A stretch of DNA of 30,356 nucleotides from LMEP-6097 sp049314535. Lineage in GTDB: Bacteria; Cyanobacteriota; Vampirovibrionia; LMEP-6097. This document shows positions 1 through 9,450 of the stretch, in pieces. The stretch lies in contig JBMOEX010000009.1 in NCBI GenBank assembly GCA_049314535.1, positions 1-30,356 on the forward strand, given 5' to 3'. Below the pieces are notes generated by a model. That model was not told where the DNA came from, searched no databases, and saw only the letters and a list, made by a program, of their open reading frames with translations. Numbering within the stretch: the first letter of the stretch is position 1; the number at the start of each line of letters is the position of its first letter. A program made the position numbers and the translations under genes.

Positions 1-1956
1 ATACGGCGGATTCCCAATCACAATATCAAAACCATCTAAACCAAACATAAAATGAGTATCAAAAAAACCACAAACATTCTCAGAGTCAAAGGGCTGATAG
101 GTTTTAAGCTGTTTCTGTCTTTCAGAAATACCATTTTTAGAACTATTTAAAACATTCTCGCCGAGCAGTTTCTTAAATTCTACCTGTAATTTTTTCTTTT
201 CAGATGCTAGTTTAGTGTTAAAGTACTGTTCCTGAAAGAACTTTAGGGATTTTTCAAATCCTACATCATCATAGAGGCTAAGCTGAGAATTTACTTTAAG
301 TGGTATTAAACTATTAGCGCAAATAAATTTAAAATCTAAATTTGGTAAAGGCTCTACGCCAGAATTATCAGCACTAGCTTTTAATTCTATGTCTACGATT
401 AAGCTTAACCAAGCTCTTAGCCTAGATATCTCTATGGCAGTAGGTTCTATATCTACACCATAAATATTTTCAGAAATAATACCTTTTTTAGTTTTATAGC
501 TATCTAACCTGCCATCTAACCTAGCATAGGTCGCAAGTATAATCTGTAACATCCCAATGGGGAATGCACCCGAGCCGCAAGCTGGGTCTAAGAGTTTTAA
601 ATTATCTAAAGCCTCTACTAGATGAGCTTTATAGGGATTTAAATCAGCTCTATCATTTTTATAATCAAAATCATGTTCTTTTTTATCTAGTAATAAATTT
701 AGTATTTTTTCCTTTCTGTTATCATCTCCTAATTTTTCAGAAAGATAGAGCCTTAAACTCTCTCTACACATATAGTCTACTATCTCACGAGGTGTGTAAA
801 AGGCTCCCTTAGCTTTTCTCGCTTGTTCACCTGTATCGTTAGATTGTTCAGCTAATAAATTCTCAAAAATGCGTCCTAGCATTTCTGGATCTATAGCTAC
901 TTGTTGAAAATCGCTGCTACTCTCATCTGTCGTGAAATTATATTTATCAAGAAAATCATAAAAAAACTGATGAAAGTAATCATTTGGAAAGGAAATCTTA
1001 GCCTCCCTGTAGTGATCATTTTTTCTAGCTTCAAATAAACCACCATTTAAAAAAGGGGTTTTACGATCTAGGCTATTTCTATTGCCTTGAGGTGTATTTA
1101 GAATATCGAAGAACAGCACTTCTAGTTTTTTATTATAAAATTCTGTAGCAGAGAGGTTTTTAGCATCGAAATAATTAAATTCTTCAGCGATAATATTTTT
1201 CTTTCTTAAAAACCAACAAAAAATAATTCGTCCTATTAGCCTCGTGGTGAACTGTTTAGCTGCATATTCATCTAAAATTTTATTATTAACTAAATGCTGT
1301 ACTTCTAGTGTAAATAATTCGGCGATATTTCGATAGAATTCTTTATTTAAAGGATGTATATCAAAGCTATCCCAGAGTATTTGATGTAAAGTCTTTCTAT
1401 TACTATCTTCTGGGCTTAAATACCATTTCTCTAAAATCTGTTTCTGTGTGTTTGTAAGAGTTTTATGTAATTCTAAAGTTCTAATTTTATAATTATTGCT
1501 TAATGCGATGATCAGACGATCAGCCTTGTCTGGCACTATAAAATCTATACCAATATTATATTTTTCGTAATTATATAATTCATCATCTTCGAAATTAGGC
1601 TCTAATCTGTGTACTAAGTTAGAAATGGTTCTGCGATTAGTTTTCTTAGCCCAGAAAAGCTTAAAGTCGATATTTCTATGATTCTGTGACGCTAATTGAT
1701 AATAAGCTTTTCTATCACTGTATTTAGGGGCTTTATGAGTCCAAGCATCATTCTTTTGTAAAACAGATGACATAAGAAGTTCAACTTTGTTCATTTCACC
1801 TGATATTTTGAGTAGTTCTAATAATTCTTGTGCAATAACTGTGCAGCTTCCAAAGCTTTTTTCTTCTGAAGCCTTATGAAGCTTCGTATCTATATGATCA
1901 AAGAGAAGGTTTAAGGCTTTAACGTTAAGGCTGCTGTTATTTATTGTGCTTGACAT
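1..1956 (-). CDS. Eco57I-type N6-adenine DNA methyltransferase, N-terminal 652 residues (runs off left edge)
   Basis: The minus frame is open from an ATG at 1956 to the window edge. It predicts a DNA adenine methyltransferase of the Eco57I class, large enough to carry recognition or cleavage functions. Visible motifs, in order: AFYTPREIVDYM near residue 380, as in type I and Eco57I methylases; the SAM-binding motif DPACGSGAFPIG near 455; an acidic GVDIEPTAIEISRLR motif (motif II region) near 490; and the catalytic NPPY tetrad at residues 649-652, exactly at the window edge. The target-recognition half lies outside. The ATG overlaps the last 20 bases of the upstream helicase gene, so the two are very probably translationally coupled. 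Family knowledge: such enzymes pair with helicase/nuclease partners in restriction or phage-defence loci. The subtype cannot be set from half a gene. Confidence 0.9.
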   Translation of the reverse strand, partial: MSSTINNSSLNVKALNLLFDHIDTKLHKASEEKSFGSCTVIAQELLELLKISGEMNKVELLMSSVLQKNDAWTHKAPKYSDRKAYYQLASQNHRNIDFKLFWAKKTNRRTISNLVHRLEPNFEDDELYNYEKYNIGIDFIVPDKADRLIIALSNNYKIRTLELHKTLTNTQKQILEKWYLSPEDSNRKTLHQILWDSFDIHPLNKEFYRNIAELFTLEVQHLVNNKILDEYAAKQFTTRLIGRIIFCWFLRKKNIIAEEFNYFDAKNLSATEFYNKKLEVLFFDILNTPQGNRNSLDRKTPFLNGGLFEARKNDHYREAKISFPNDYFHQFFYDFLDKYNFTTDESSSDFQQVAIDPEMLGRIFENLLAEQSNDTGEQARKAKGAFYTPREIVDYMCRESLRLYLSEKLGDDNRKEKILNLLLDKKEHDFDYKNDRADLNPYKAHLVEALDNLKLLDPACGSGAFPIGMLQIILATYARLDGRLDSYKTKKGIISENIYGVDIEPTAIEISRLRAWLSLIVDIELKASADNSGVEPLPNLDFKFICANSLIPLKVNSQLSLYDDVGFEKSLKFFQEQYFNTKLASEKKKLQVEFKKLLGENVLNSSKNGISERQKQLKTYQPFDSENVCGFFDTHFMFGLDGFDIVIGNPPY

Positions 1957-4900
1957 AGAAAAGTAGTGGAACTATTTGGTCTGGATTTAATCTTTCTTTC
2001 TTATCATAGCTTGACTCACGAGATATTCTAATTAGTTTATCTAGCTCAGCTTGATAGCTTTTATTTTCTCGCTGTAATTTTATAATGCTACGTAATAGTT
2101 TTGAAAGAGTTTTTTTATCCAAATGGTTAGTGGTATTGAAGGCTGCCGCCACCATTTCAATATCTTCCCTACTGTAATGAAGATGCAACATTATTTTTAA
2201 AAGCTGCTGTTGCTGCCCTTTGAGTGGCAGCTCCTCTTTTACTATAGATAGATAGTGATTCGGATCACTAGCGATTTCTCTAAAGTTTTTTTTATTAAGG
2301 CTTATTTTATCTATCATTCTTGCAGATTCTTCTTTGGTTACTTGTAGATAATATAAAGCCTCTAAGTTATTTACTAGACTTATATCTTCAGCATGTCTAT
2401 TCATCTTTATAAAGCTTTTATCTAGTATCTGAGAGCCTTTCATCAGGCTACTAAAAACCATTATCTCGGGAGTCCCAGTATTTAACTTTATGTTTGGAAT
2501 TGAAGACCATTTCCCAGCAGCTATGCCATAAATAAGTTTTTTATATTCTGCATTCTCTTCTTGATGAAAGCGTTTTAGATCTATAATAAACTCATCTTCG
2601 ACTAAAAGAAAATCTGAGGCTCTTTCGCTCTGTATTAGTGCTTCTATTCTTTTTCTATCATCATTGCTATAGATATTTTCTAAGGTTTCAGTATATTCAA
2701 TAGGGTTTGCGGTCTCTCCTAGTACGGATTGATCGTTACCGATAGTTTGATTAATGATATTAATTTTACTTTCTAAGCGCTTCACTAATTTTAAATATGA
2801 CTCTATATTCTTTTCTGGATGCATATTATAGATAAAAACTTCATCATGCTTGGAGCCTAATCTATTAATTCTGCCATTACGTTGTATCATTCTGACAGGA
2901 TTCCAGTGCAAATCATAATTAATAATGATGCCTGCATCTTGTAGATTCTGTCCCTCTGAAAGAATATCTGTAGAAAATAAATATTTTAATTCTGTTTCAT
3001 CGTCCTTTAATGTGTGGTTTTTAGAAATAGGAGAAAATTTTCCAGCTAGATTTTCGGCATCATTGCGATTACGAGATGAGAGGAAAGCTATTTCTTCATT
3101 TAGAATAAATTCAGAAGATTTTAGTACTAGAGATTCTCTGAGATATTCTATAGTATCTGCAAAATAAGAAAATACTAGAACCTTCTCTGAGCCAAATTCT
3201 TTTAACTTTGCTATTAGGGCTGAAATTTTAGAATCATCTTTTTCTAAAATATTTAAAATCGCAGAAATAATGTCTAAGAGCTCAAACTCTATTTCTATGT
3301 CTTTCTTTAAAACCTCTAGTACATATTTATGTGGATCCAAATGATCTAAGACCTCCTCTCCGACTTGGAAATCTTCATAGTTACTCTCATCTGTATTATT
3401 TAGAAGCTCAAAGTAAACATCAGAATTTTTAAGAGAAATTATATGATTTTTGTCTATACCTTCCTTAAAAATGCTTAACTTCTTTTTATAATTATCTACA
3501 GAGTTTTTAATTGCTCTAATAGAGGATTCTAAGCGTTTTAGGAACATGGTTCTAAAAATTCCGTAAATCCCTCTTTGCTGCTGTAATTCACGGCTCTCAT
3601 CTCCTTCAAGCCTCAAGTCTTTTATTTGTGCTGGAGTCTTTCCATAGTATTTCGTCTGATAAATTTTCCATCTATACGGTATAAATCCAAGCATTAGGAT
3701 TAACTGAAATATAAAATGAGTTGGCGCTAAACTTTTTAAATCTTCTAAATCCCTTTCCCTGACTAATAAGTCTAACTGATTTAAGGGATGCTTTAGTAAA
3801 TCACATTTTTCAATAATTTCATCAGTATCTTTTTTATAAATATCAGTTAGATTTATTTTTTCACTAGGTAATTTTAATATTTTTTGATTTAGCTCTAAAG
3901 ATGTCCTATAAGGGAGATTCTCAGGAAATGATTTTGGAAAACCTTTAAGCTCACCATTGATGAGGAGTTTTCCATATTCTTTTTCAATGCCTTGCCTTGT
4001 TCTTCGTACTACTATTTCTCGAATCACTTTACTCATAATGCTTTTAATTTCTGAATAATCTATTTTTTCGGGTTCGTCATTGTTTATGCATCTCTTGATC
4101 TTTTTCTGTAAATCTTCTACCGCAGAGACGAAATCTTTAGTTATAGTATTGCCAGTTTCACTATCTATGGTCGTTATATATATGGAACTAGTGTCACCAC
4201 GTGTGCCTAAAAGGATTTGATTAGTAATATCTTGGAGTTCATTATTAATCGGTGTTGCTGTAAGCAATAAGACATGAGCTTTTTTATTATTTCTAATCCA
4301 CTCTAATAATTTTAAATACCGAGTTCCAGTTGTTTTTCTTAAATTGTGTGATTCATCAATGACAAATAAAGATACTTCAGCGATATGATCAAAATTCATT
4401 TCTGCCTCTATCTCATTTAAATTTTGGAGGGTAATGATGCTACGAATATCTAAACCCTGCTTCATAGTTTCCTTTGTCCATTGACTTTTCAAAGATTTGG
4501 GACATATAACGACGACCCTTTTTCTTCCATCGGGACTATCTAGATATTCCTGCATAACTCCTATTGCAGTGATAGTCTTACCAAGTCCTACTGAATCAGA
4601 TAACATCGCGGTCTTATGCTTTTTTAATTTTTTTAAAAGCTGTTGAATATTTTTTCGTTGAAACTCTAAGAGTTCGTAAGTTTGTCCAACTCTATTACCC
4701 AGATTCTCTTCTTCTAATTCATCTTGATACAGTTCATACAGCGTCTTGATATAAACCTCGTATGGACTAAAGAGCATATCACCAGCTGGTGACTGCTCTA
4801 ATAATTCTATAAAACGCCCACTCCATGCTTCTGTCGCTTCGTCTTTCCATAATTCATTAAACCAGAATAGGTGTCCAGTTTCTTGCTCCGTGTTTCTTGG

Positions 4901-5401
4901 TTCGTACAGAACCACTCGCTCATCTTCTTCTAGGGCGTTTAATTCCGTATTTAAATTTAAACCATTTCCAGTAAAATTAGATGAGCCTATAATCCCTATA
5001 GCCTTGTTGGATTCAAAATTACCAAATATATATGATTTAGCGTGCAAAAAAGATTTTCTATACACTCTTACCTCTAGAATTTCTTTTTCTATTAATTCTT
5101 TGATATCTTTAATGGCAGTTTGTATATCTTTATCGGGACTTAGAGCTTCAAGATCATCGAAAATATCCCTATCTGGATAGTCTGGTTCTGGTTTATTTAA
5201 TTTATGTCTTGGAATAAGCAGTTCACGCCCTAGAAGTAATCGTATTTTTTTATAAGTTTTAAATTTATTTAAAAATATTTTTATACCATGTATATCCCAG
5301 TAACCAGTGGCAATGGATATTTCACTATAATCATCAATAACCTTATTTAAGACATCAGCCAGAATTTTTCTTTTGTTATCAATGATTTTAGGTAGGTTCA
5401 T
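1937..5401 (-). CDS. PLD-nuclease-like plus SNF2-family helicase, 1154 aa, defence/restriction-type
   Basis: The N-terminal domain is phospholipase D-like, with His120-x-Lys122 (FLHAKSYIF) followed by GSSNFTG at 139-145 and a downstream NTELN. This is the HKD-type signature, with the usual Asp position not conserved. An SNF2/RapA-type helicase core follows: Walker A DSVGLGKT at 269-276, DESH at 349-352, TATPINN at 381-387, and a C-terminal helicase lobe near residues 780-850 with STDILSEGQNLQ and QRNGRINRLGS. About 300 further residues have no motif I recognise. Inferred role: ATP-driven DNA translocation with possible nuclease activity, guided by the methylation state set by the downstream methyltransferase. 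It is the first gene of the pair; ATG at 5401. The combination is common next to Eco57I methylases, but I cannot name the exact system. DISARM or BREX partners are not visible on the right-hand side. Confidence 0.9.
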   Translation of the reverse strand: MNLPKIIDNKRKILADVLNKVIDDYSEISIATGYWDIHGIKIFLNKFKTYKKIRLLLGRELLIPRHKLNKPEPDYPDRDIFDDLEALSPDKDIQTAIKDIKELIEKEILEVRVYRKSFLHAKSYIFGNFESNKAIGIIGSSNFTGNGLNLNTELNALEEDERVVLYEPRNTEQETGHLFWFNELWKDEATEAWSGRFIELLEQSPAGDMLFSPYEVYIKTLYELYQDELEEENLGNRVGQTYELLEFQRKNIQQLLKKLKKHKTAMLSDSVGLGKTITAIGVMQEYLDSPDGRKRVVVICPKSLKSQWTKETMKQGLDIRSIITLQNLNEIEAEMNFDHIAEVSLFVIDESHNLRKTTGTRYLKLLEWIRNNKKAHVLLLTATPINNELQDITNQILLGTRGDTSSIYITTIDSETGNTITKDFVSAVEDLQKKIKRCINNDEPEKIDYSEIKSIMSKVIREIVVRRTRQGIEKEYGKLLINGELKGFPKSFPENLPYRTSLELNQKILKLPSEKINLTDIYKKDTDEIIEKCDLLKHPLNQLDLLVRERDLEDLKSLAPTHFIFQLILMLGFIPYRWKIYQTKYYGKTPAQIKDLRLEGDESRELQQQRGIYGIFRTMFLKRLESSIRAIKNSVDNYKKKLSIFKEGIDKNHIISLKNSDVYFELLNNTDESNYEDFQVGEEVLDHLDPHKYVLEVLKKDIEIEFELLDIISAILNILEKDDSKISALIAKLKEFGSEKVLVFSYFADTIEYLRESLVLKSSEFILNEEIAFLSSRNRNDAENLAGKFSPISKNHTLKDDETELKYLFSTDILSEGQNLQDAGIIINYDLHWNPVRMIQRNGRINRLGSKHDEVFIYNMHPEKNIESYLKLVKRLESKINIINQTIGNDQSVLGETANPIEYTETLENIYSNDDRKRIEALIQSERASDFLLVEDEFIIDLKRFHQEENAEYKKLIYGIAAGKWSSIPNIKLNTGTPEIMVFSSLMKGSQILDKSFIKMNRHAEDISLVNNLEALYYLQVTKEESARMIDKISLNKKNFREIASDPNHYLSIVKEELPLKGQQQQLLKIMLHLHYSREDIEMVAAAFNTTNHLDKKTLSKLLRSIIKLQRENKSYQAELDKLIRISRESSYDKKERLNPDQIVPLLFYVKHNK

Positions 5402-5480
5402 AAGTTAGTCCCACACAATATGATAATCAAAATTACTGAGAAATATTTTTAATCTAGGGATTTTCTGCAAGTCGGCTTCA

Positions 5481-5813
5481 TCAATTTAGTTCTTTTTTTA
5501 GTTTTTCCCTATGAGCTTCTTTTTTCTTTTTTAGCTCAGCCCTTTTTTCTTGATTCTTTTTTTTAGTTTTTTCTATATCCTTGCGGACTTCTTTTTTAGT
5601 TTCCTTGGCTGTTTCTAAAGTTTTATCCATTTCTTCATGAAGTTCTATAGTAGTTTCATCAACTTTACTATCTAGCCAGTCTTGCATCAGCTCAAACCAT
5701 TCTAGAGATTCATGTGGCTCTGCTGGGCTATTTGCGGCCGAGGAGCTTAAAGGGCAGCTAATTAAGCTAATTAGAACCAAAAAAGATGAAAATGATTTCT
5801 TCATAAACGTCAT
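5481..5813 (-). CDS. Small exported coiled-coil protein, possible lipoprotein
   Basis: The 110-residue product starts with a hydrophobic signal sequence (MKKSFSSFLVLISLISC). LISC fits a lipobox, so lipidation at that Cys is possible; otherwise signal peptidase I could cut near SSSAA. The rest is extremely charged and helical: two-thirds is Lys/Glu-rich (for example KKEVRKDIEKTKKK), typical of a single long coiled coil. No family is recognised. It is divergent from pheT; the two starts are about 20 bp apart. The start could be the ATG at 5813 or the in-frame ATG at 5804, and the latter gives the more typical signal peptide. A TACAAT hexamer lies a few bases before 5813 on this strand. Periplasmic or outer-membrane location is inferred. 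Confidence 0.7.
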   Translation of the reverse strand: MTFMKKSFSSFLVLISLISCPLSSSAANSPAEPHESLEWFELMQDWLDSKVDETTIELHEEMDKTLETAKETKKEVRKDIEKTKKKNQEKRAELKKKKEAHREKLKKELN

Positions 5814-5815
5814 AT

Positions 5816-5824
5816 TGCTAATAT
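5816..5824 (+). promoter_or_regulatory. Extended -10 (TGCTAATAT) immediately upstream of pheT
   Basis: TGC followed by TAATAT matches an extended -10 box. It ends ten bases before the pheT ATG, so transcription would begin about four bases from the start codon. No clear -35 and no Shine-Dalgarno sequence are present. Similar arrangements precede the genes at 19844 and 24064. Confidence 0.4.
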
Positions 5825-5834
5825 TGTAACTTGC

Positions 5835-8444
5835 ATGAAAGTATCTTTAAACTGCTTAAATGAGTTCGTTGATATTAAAGATGTACCGCTGAAAGATCTG
5901 GTGCATGAATTAACTATGAGAGCCTTTGAGGTTGAGGACTATGAGTCCTTTAATGATTCTATAGATGAGCGTATAGTTTTAGGTGAGATTCTAGAGATAG
6001 CACCCCACCCGAATGCTGATAAATTACAGGTTACTAAAACGGCTGTCGGCTTAAATGCTGATGGTACTAAAAATATTCAACAAATAGTCTGCGGAGCGAA
6101 AAATATAGCCGTAGGGCAGAAAGTACCAGTCGCGACTCTTGGTGCGAAGTTAAAAAGCGTTAAAGGTGATTTTATTGAAATTAAGCCTAGTAAAATTCGT
6201 GATGTAGAAAGCTTTGGAATGCTCTGTGGTGTAGAGGAACTAGGGTTTAGTGAAGATGAGGTAGAGAAAATTAAAGCGAAGCAGGGTGATGGCATATATT
6301 TATTTTTCGATCCGAATCAAGCGAATATAGAGAATAAAGCTTTAGATCTTCCGCTGGGAACAACCGTCAGAAAGGTTTTAGGCATAGAAGAAGATACTGT
6401 TTTAGATATAGGAGCGAGAAGTAATCGTGGTGATGCGCTTTCTGTGCAAGGGCAGGCAAGAGAGATATCTGCCCTTTTACAGCGTCCATTAAAACAGCTT
6501 ACTAGTAAAGGGATTCAGGCTTACTCTAGTGAAAACGCAGATTTTATAGAGCCAGAAATAACTGATACTAAAGATACTTTACTTTTTTATACTTTAAATG
6601 TTTCAGGGCTTAAAGTGAAGGATTCTCCGCAGTGGCTAAAAGATAGATTAAATGCGATGGGCATGAAATCGATTAATAATTTAGTCGATATAAGTAATTA
6701 TGTTCAGCTAACTTTAGGTCAGCCGCTGCATTTTTACGATAAAGATAAATTAAAAGGTTCTAAACTCGTTGCCCGCAGAGCGAATTCAGGTGAGAGCATG
6801 AAAGCCTTAGATGGTGAGACTTATGAATTAAGTGAAATTAATTTAGTTATCGCAGATGAGTCTGGTCCAGTAGCTATCGCTGGGGTAATGGGTGGTTTTG
6901 ATTCACAGATTACTGCTGTCACAAATAATATAGTTATCGAGTCAGCCGTGTTTTATCCAGCGACAGTGAGACGCAGTGCTAGAGCTGCTGGTATAGATAG
7001 TGAAGCGAAGAAACGCTTCGAAAGAGGAGTAGATAAACTTAATACTCTAAATGCGATATTAATGTCGCTTGATCTTTTAAGTAATTTAGCTACTGATGGC
7101 AGCAATGCTGAAGATAGCAAGCTTACTATTTTAGGTAATTTAGCGAAGGCTGGGTGTGAGACTTTAGAGACTAAGGAAGTTTCCTTAAGACTGTCTCAGA
7201 TAAAGAGATTTATCGGGATAGATCTATCACTTACAGAGGTGCAGAAGCTTTTAGCTCCTTTGGGTATTAGCTATGTGGGTGAAATAGATCAGGCTACCGC
7301 TATTAGCAATGCTGGAGAATCTAATCAAAAGATGGCTTTTGAGCTATCATATACATTCTCTGTACCGAGCTTTAGGACTAAAGATATACAGCGTGAAATA
7401 GATCTTATCGAAGAGATAGCTCGAATCTATGGCTATGATAATATTCCAGCTCAGTTAGCTCCTATGCAAGCTAGTCTGGAAGCTAAAGAAGATAACGTAG
7501 CTAAAGATGAGTTAGAGAATTTATTAATCGCAGAAGGCTTTAACCAAGTGATTTTAAGCAGTTTAGTTAGTGATACATCCGTCTCTGAGTCAGCGATTAA
7601 GATGTTAAATCCATTATCTAAAGACTATTCCGTATTAAGGACTTCTTTATTACCTTCTTTAATAAAGGCTGTTTCTAGAAATTATGCTAATGATAGAACT
7701 ACTGATATTAAGCTGTTTGAATTTGGTAAAACTTACTCTTATAAGCGTGACAAAAATACAGAAGTCGGAGTTCCGCAGCCGAGCCATAAATACGATTTAA
7801 GTGACACAGTGGAAGTAGAGAAAGTAGTTGTAGTAATGGCTAGGCTAGAAAAATCATGGACTGATGAGCAGAAACCCTTACACAGAGAGAGGGATTTTTA
7901 TGAATTTAAATCGATTATTGAAAGACTCTATCAGAATGTGAGTTTTACGACTTTAGATGCGGAGTCTACTATTAAAAAAACACCTCTTAACTCAGATACA
8001 GAAAGCTTCGTAACAGACTTAATGCATCCTGGTATCGCTGCTAAGGTTATATATCAGGGGAAAGAGATAGGCTATATCGCTAAGATTCATCCACAGAAAG
8101 TAGATGAGCTAGAACTGCCAGAGAAGCTCTATTTTATTGAGCTTGAGCTGCCACGTAAGCTGAAAAGTAAATTCGCTAAGATTATTAAAAACCCTCCAGT
8201 AGAAAGGGATATTACTGTAGATGCTGCTTCGGGGCACACTTATGCTGAGATCGTGAATGGTATTAAGCAATTTAAATCTAAAGATCTTCAGGATATTAAA
8301 TTATTAGATCTTTATCAGAGTAGTTTTACTTTAAGGCTTAGATGGCATTCTGAGCAGGAGTATTCTAGGGAACAGATAGATGCTGAGGTCATAAAGCTAA
8401 AAGAGTTTTTAATAAAGGAATTATCAGTTGCTTTCAGGGTTTGA
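5835..8444 (+). CDS. pheT: Phenylalanine-tRNA ligase beta subunit
   Basis: The 869-residue protein is the beta subunit of the tetrameric PheRS, which charges tRNA-Phe in the cytoplasm. Domains in order: N-terminal helix; OB-fold/EMAP tRNA-binding domain (residues about 45-155, ILEIAPHPNADKLQV); B3/B4 editing region (about 210-410, ending in KKRFERGVD); B5 domain (about 445-530, LRLSQIKRFIGIDLS); inactive synthetase-like core (RDIQREIDLIEEIARIYGYDNIP then LLPSL); and C-terminal ferredoxin-fold anticodon-binding domain (from about 790, NPPVERDITVD). It is slightly longer than the typical 790-820 residues. One contributor is a short insert at residues 639-651 that belongs to the repeat family described at 7749. 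pheS, normally just upstream, is absent here: the upstream gene is divergent. The end overlaps the next gene by 17 bases. Confidence 0.97.
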   Translation: MKVSLNCLNEFVDIKDVPLKDLVHELTMRAFEVEDYESFNDSIDERIVLGEILEIAPHPNADKLQVTKTAVGLNADGTKNIQQIVCGAKNIAVGQKVPVATLGAKLKSVKGDFIEIKPSKIRDVESFGMLCGVEELGFSEDEVEKIKAKQGDGIYLFFDPNQANIENKALDLPLGTTVRKVLGIEEDTVLDIGARSNRGDALSVQGQAREISALLQRPLKQLTSKGIQAYSSENADFIEPEITDTKDTLLFYTLNVSGLKVKDSPQWLKDRLNAMGMKSINNLVDISNYVQLTLGQPLHFYDKDKLKGSKLVARRANSGESMKALDGETYELSEINLVIADESGPVAIAGVMGGFDSQITAVTNNIVIESAVFYPATVRRSARAAGIDSEAKKRFERGVDKLNTLNAILMSLDLLSNLATDGSNAEDSKLTILGNLAKAGCETLETKEVSLRLSQIKRFIGIDLSLTEVQKLLAPLGISYVGEIDQATAISNAGESNQKMAFELSYTFSVPSFRTKDIQREIDLIEEIARIYGYDNIPAQLAPMQASLEAKEDNVAKDELENLLIAEGFNQVILSSLVSDTSVSESAIKMLNPLSKDYSVLRTSLLPSLIKAVSRNYANDRTTDIKLFEFGKTYSYKRDKNTEVGVPQPSHKYDLSDTVEVEKVVVVMARLEKSWTDEQKPLHRERDFYEFKSIIERLYQNVSFTTLDAESTIKKTPLNSDTESFVTDLMHPGIAAKVIYQGKEIGYIAKIHPQKVDELELPEKLYFIELELPRKLKSKFAKIIKNPPVERDITVDAASGHTYAEIVNGIKQFKSKDLQDIKLLDLYQSSFTLRLRWHSEQEYSREQIDAEVIKLKEFLIKELSVAFRV
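7749..7787 (+). repeat. Degenerate in-frame palindromic-element core in pheT
   Basis: Reads GACAAAAATACAGAAGTCGG followed by AGTTCCGCAGCCGAGCCAT. It aligns without gaps to the family core (GA-GAC/AAC-GAAAACGCAGAAATTGGAGTTCCGCAA...GCCAT) seen in trpD and in the phosphorylase gene. It encodes NTEVGVPQPSH, matching NAEIGVPQKCH in TrpD. It lies in a loop between core strands, and the reading frame is the same as in every other coding copy. Confidence 0.6.
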
Positions 8445-9435
8445 TTTAAATTCAGTTTTAAGAGGTTTAATGCGTAGGCGTATAGTCTCATTAGTTGCGG
8501 CTGTCTTAATTCTAATGACAGTGCTTTCGTATCTCTCAGCTTTTAGCAGCTTGGTGACAGAGATCTCTATACTAAATCTTTTAATGGGGGAATTAGCTTT
8601 CGCTTTTTTAAGCATTAGCTTTATGTTTCCATCGGTAGATAATAAAAAGGTAATAAAGCTCTCAGCAGAGTTTTTAGTCATCATAGCCGTTTTCTTTTTA
8701 CTTTTAGTTTTCGTGCCACTTGGAGAGGGAAACCCAGCCTTTATATTTAAAGAGCCTTTAGTAAACCAAGTAGCTTCTGGCAACAGAGGACAGTCTCCCA
8801 CAGCGGTTTTGGTGAATGCCTATGTGTTACTTCTTATAAACCTTTTAGTGTTCGGGATAATTTATCTAAAGGAAAGACTGCACTGGAAGACTATCTTTGA
8901 TGATTCGGAAACTACTGTAAATAGTTTTAAAAAAGCTGATTTTTCTAATTTAATCGCAGAAGTTCCAGAAGAACAGATTAAAAATAAGCAGCAGGCTTTA
9001 AAGTCTCGCAGAATGGCAAATGAGCTTAAAGATGAAGTTAGTGAAATCTTTGATATTTATTTAGAACAGTTTTCAACAAAGAGTTATAGTGATACGAATG
9101 CTAAGCTATCCAGTCTAGAGGAGGCTTTACTTAAATATATTAATAAAGATATTACGGCAGCCCTTTGTTTGGATGATAGTTTTACTTCATTAGAGAAATC
9201 TGTTTTTTTCTGGGACGACAGTAATAAAGAGGAGCTTATCTCGGTATTTAAAAATTCTAGCCAAGCATCACAGGCTATTGGTACGGGAAAAGTCTGTCAG
9301 GCATTGATTAGTAGTGGAACAGTTTGGTATTTAATCGCTGAGTTTAAGGGTAATTACTTACTTTTAAAATCTAGAGCTAAAGATTATGCACCACTTTTAG
9401 ATACTGCATATAAGGTGTTTAAGTATTTAGGCTAA
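8428..9435 (+). CDS. Four-helix membrane protein with cytoplasmic C-terminal domain, unknown
   Basis: The 335-residue product is not recognised. Four hydrophobic segments are clear (about residues 20-40, 46-67, 72-97 and 126-147), followed by about 190 soluble residues that include KQQALKSRRMANELKDEVSE and may form a GAF-like or dimerising domain (inference only). The start is a TTG at 8428 with AAGGA eight bases upstream, overlapping the pheT end. An ATG at 8470, preceded by AGAGG, is a reasonable alternative giving MRRRIVSLVAA. The gene sits 15 bases before pilT, so it is likely in one operon with pheT, pilT and the dcd-like gene. A role with the pilus motor is possible from position only. 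Confidence 0.75.
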   Translation: MLSGFDLNSVLRGLMRRRIVSLVAAVLILMTVLSYLSAFSSLVTEISILNLLMGELAFAFLSISFMFPSVDNKKVIKLSAEFLVIIAVFFLLLVFVPLGEGNPAFIFKEPLVNQVASGNRGQSPTAVLVNAYVLLLINLLVFGIIYLKERLHWKTIFDDSETTVNSFKKADFSNLIAEVPEEQIKNKQQALKSRRMANELKDEVSEIFDIYLEQFSTKSYSDTNAKLSSLEEALLKYINKDITAALCLDDSFTSLEKSVFFWDDSNKEELISVFKNSSQASQAIGTGKVCQALISSGTVWYLIAEFKGNYLLLKSRAKDYAPLLDTAYKVFKYLG

Positions 9436-9450
9436 GATGAAAGGTACTCT

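Noticed and set aside
4890..5180. Open plus-strand frame of 96 codons within the helicase gene
   Set aside because: It is antisense to a conserved PLD/helicase region and has no recognisable domain; it is a by-product of codon use. The same applies to the antisense frames within pheT, the 1214-aa gene and gpsA.
1937..5401. Assignment of the helicase/methyltransferase pair to class 1 DISARM or BREX
   Set aside because: A SNF2 helicase and an adenine methyltransferase fit superficially, but the PLD domain is fused here and none of the core DISARM or BREX genes is present on the side that can be seen.
7290..7330. SNAGES segment of PheT as another repeat copy
   Set aside because: The DNA does not align with the core AACGCAGAAATTGGAGTT beyond a few bases.
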